From assembly GCA_016721765.1 (NCBI GenBank), contig JADKHO010000002.1:558001-622000 (forward strand): 64,000 nt of DNA. The letters run 5' to 3'. This DNA comes from Bacteroidota bacterium (lineage in GTDB: Bacteria > Bacteroidota > Bacteroidia > UBA4408). Under the pieces are notes generated by a model. That model made no database searches and was not told the DNA's origin. It saw only the letters and a list, made by a program, of their open reading frames with translations. Below, piece after piece: positions 63,579 through 64,000 of the stretch; position 1 is the first letter of the stretch, and every line of letters begins with the position of its first letter. A program made the translations under genes and the position numbers.

Positions 63579-64000
63579 ATGAAAACTCCAACTAAATACG
63601 GATTACTGGCTGGAATTCTTGCCGGAATTTGGTTAATAAGTGAACATTTTCTTGAAATAAAAACCCCAGGTGTGGCCTCTTTCGCAGGCATTATCGGTTA
63701 CCTGATTTACTTCGCTTTTATTGCACTTTCGATGTGGACAGTTCGTGAAAAAGAATTGGGCGGAGTCATCGATTTTAAAACTTCCATGCGCACAGGTGTG
63801 CTTACATCAGTATATTATGCAATTGCATTAGGAGTTTTTACTTTCATTAATTATGCTTTTGTAAATACCGACTTTTTAATTCAGCAAAATCCCAATGCCA
63901 CGCCGCAAGAAATTGAAAATTCAAAAAGTTTGATCAGAATTCTACAAGGCGTTATTTTAATTATCCCCTTTAATATCCTTTTTGGAACCGTTATTTCAGC
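63579..64000 (+). CDS. DUF4199-like membrane protein (3' end outside window)
   Basis: An open frame from ATG 63579, 22 nt after rho, to the window edge with no stop: 140 residues visible. It starts MKTPTKYGLLAGILAGIW and has at least three hydrophobic segments, with the sequence REKELGGVIDFKTSMRTGVLTSVYYAI and NPNATPQEIENSKS between them. This is the layout of DUF4199 proteins in Bacteroidota (small four-helix inner-membrane proteins, function unknown). Possibly co-transcribed with rho. Confidence 0.68.
   Translation, partial: MKTPTKYGLLAGILAGIWLISEHFLEIKTPGVASFAGIIGYLIYFAFIALSMWTVREKELGGVIDFKTSMRTGVLTSVYYAIALGVFTFINYAFVNTDFLIQQNPNATPQEIENSKSLIRILQGVILIIPFNILFGTVIS

Overview
The window looks like a chromosomal segment of an AT-rich Bacteroidota bacterium, probably a free-living environmental or MAG-type lineage. 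The evidence is: several secreted proteins with type IX secretion (T9SS) C-terminal sorting domains, both type A and the gliding-motility/type B form; a SusC/CirA-like TonB receptor with a carboxypeptidase-regulatory-like N-terminal domain; exact Bacteroidota-type promoter elements (TAnnTTTG, twice with TTG 19 nt upstream); and family-restricted small proteins (DUF4286, DUF4293, DUF4199-like). No rRNA, tRNA, CRISPR array, prophage or antiphage island was recognised.

Layout. 1-8.4 kb: a partial T9SS protein, a HerA-like ATPase (DUF853), a large type B secreted protein, and a small His/Cys-containing secreted protein in front of a TonB receptor. 8.4-17.6 kb: a lipoprotein hydrolase, a lipoprotein MsrA, a paired M16 protease (active plus inactive subunit), outer-membrane beta-barrel proteins, an OmpH/Skp-like chaperone and GlmM. 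17.7-22.9 kb: two paralogous secreted leucine-rich-repeat proteins lying between inverted copies of a palindromic repeat, with almost identical 3' ends. 22.9-30 kb, mostly minus strand: HtpG, a LuxR-type regulator with a degenerate receiver, RNase Z, a STAS protein, PyrB/PyrR and a GH16-like secreted protein. The non-coding gaps here carry several copies of a composite palindromic repeat. 30-42 kb: MtaB and two very large T9SS adhesin-like proteins, one with four alternating PKD-GEVED modules and one with 19 Ig-like repeats. 42-50 kb: housekeeping genes (GNAT, aspartate kinase, 2-hydroxyacid dehydrogenase, RsmA, PurB, MsbA-like ABC exporter, glycosyltransferase). 50-54.3 kb: a deoxyribose-phosphate catabolic cluster (DeoC, aldehyde dehydrogenase, a truncated non-catalytic aldehyde dehydrogenase homologue) interrupted by a RAYT-like transposase-family gene whose HUH motif is HFQ. 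54.3-60.7 kb: a surface polysaccharide cluster (Gmd, GDP-fucose synthase, a WecA/TagO-type initiating transferase between two paralogous outer-membrane proteins). 60.7-64 kb: a phosphodiesterase, DUF4293, Rho and a partial DUF4199-like protein.

The most unusual items are the RAYT-like gene with a broken HUH motif in a window that also holds REP-like palindromes; the homogenised 3' ends and inverted palindromes around the LRR paralogues; the non-catalytic ALDH partner; the receiver with Asn at the phosphorylation site; a GH16-like gene that seems to start at CTG; and promoters placed so close to ATG that leaderless or near-leaderless mRNAs are expected. No complete new defence or mobile system is visible. 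Counts and identities were made by eye, without database searches.
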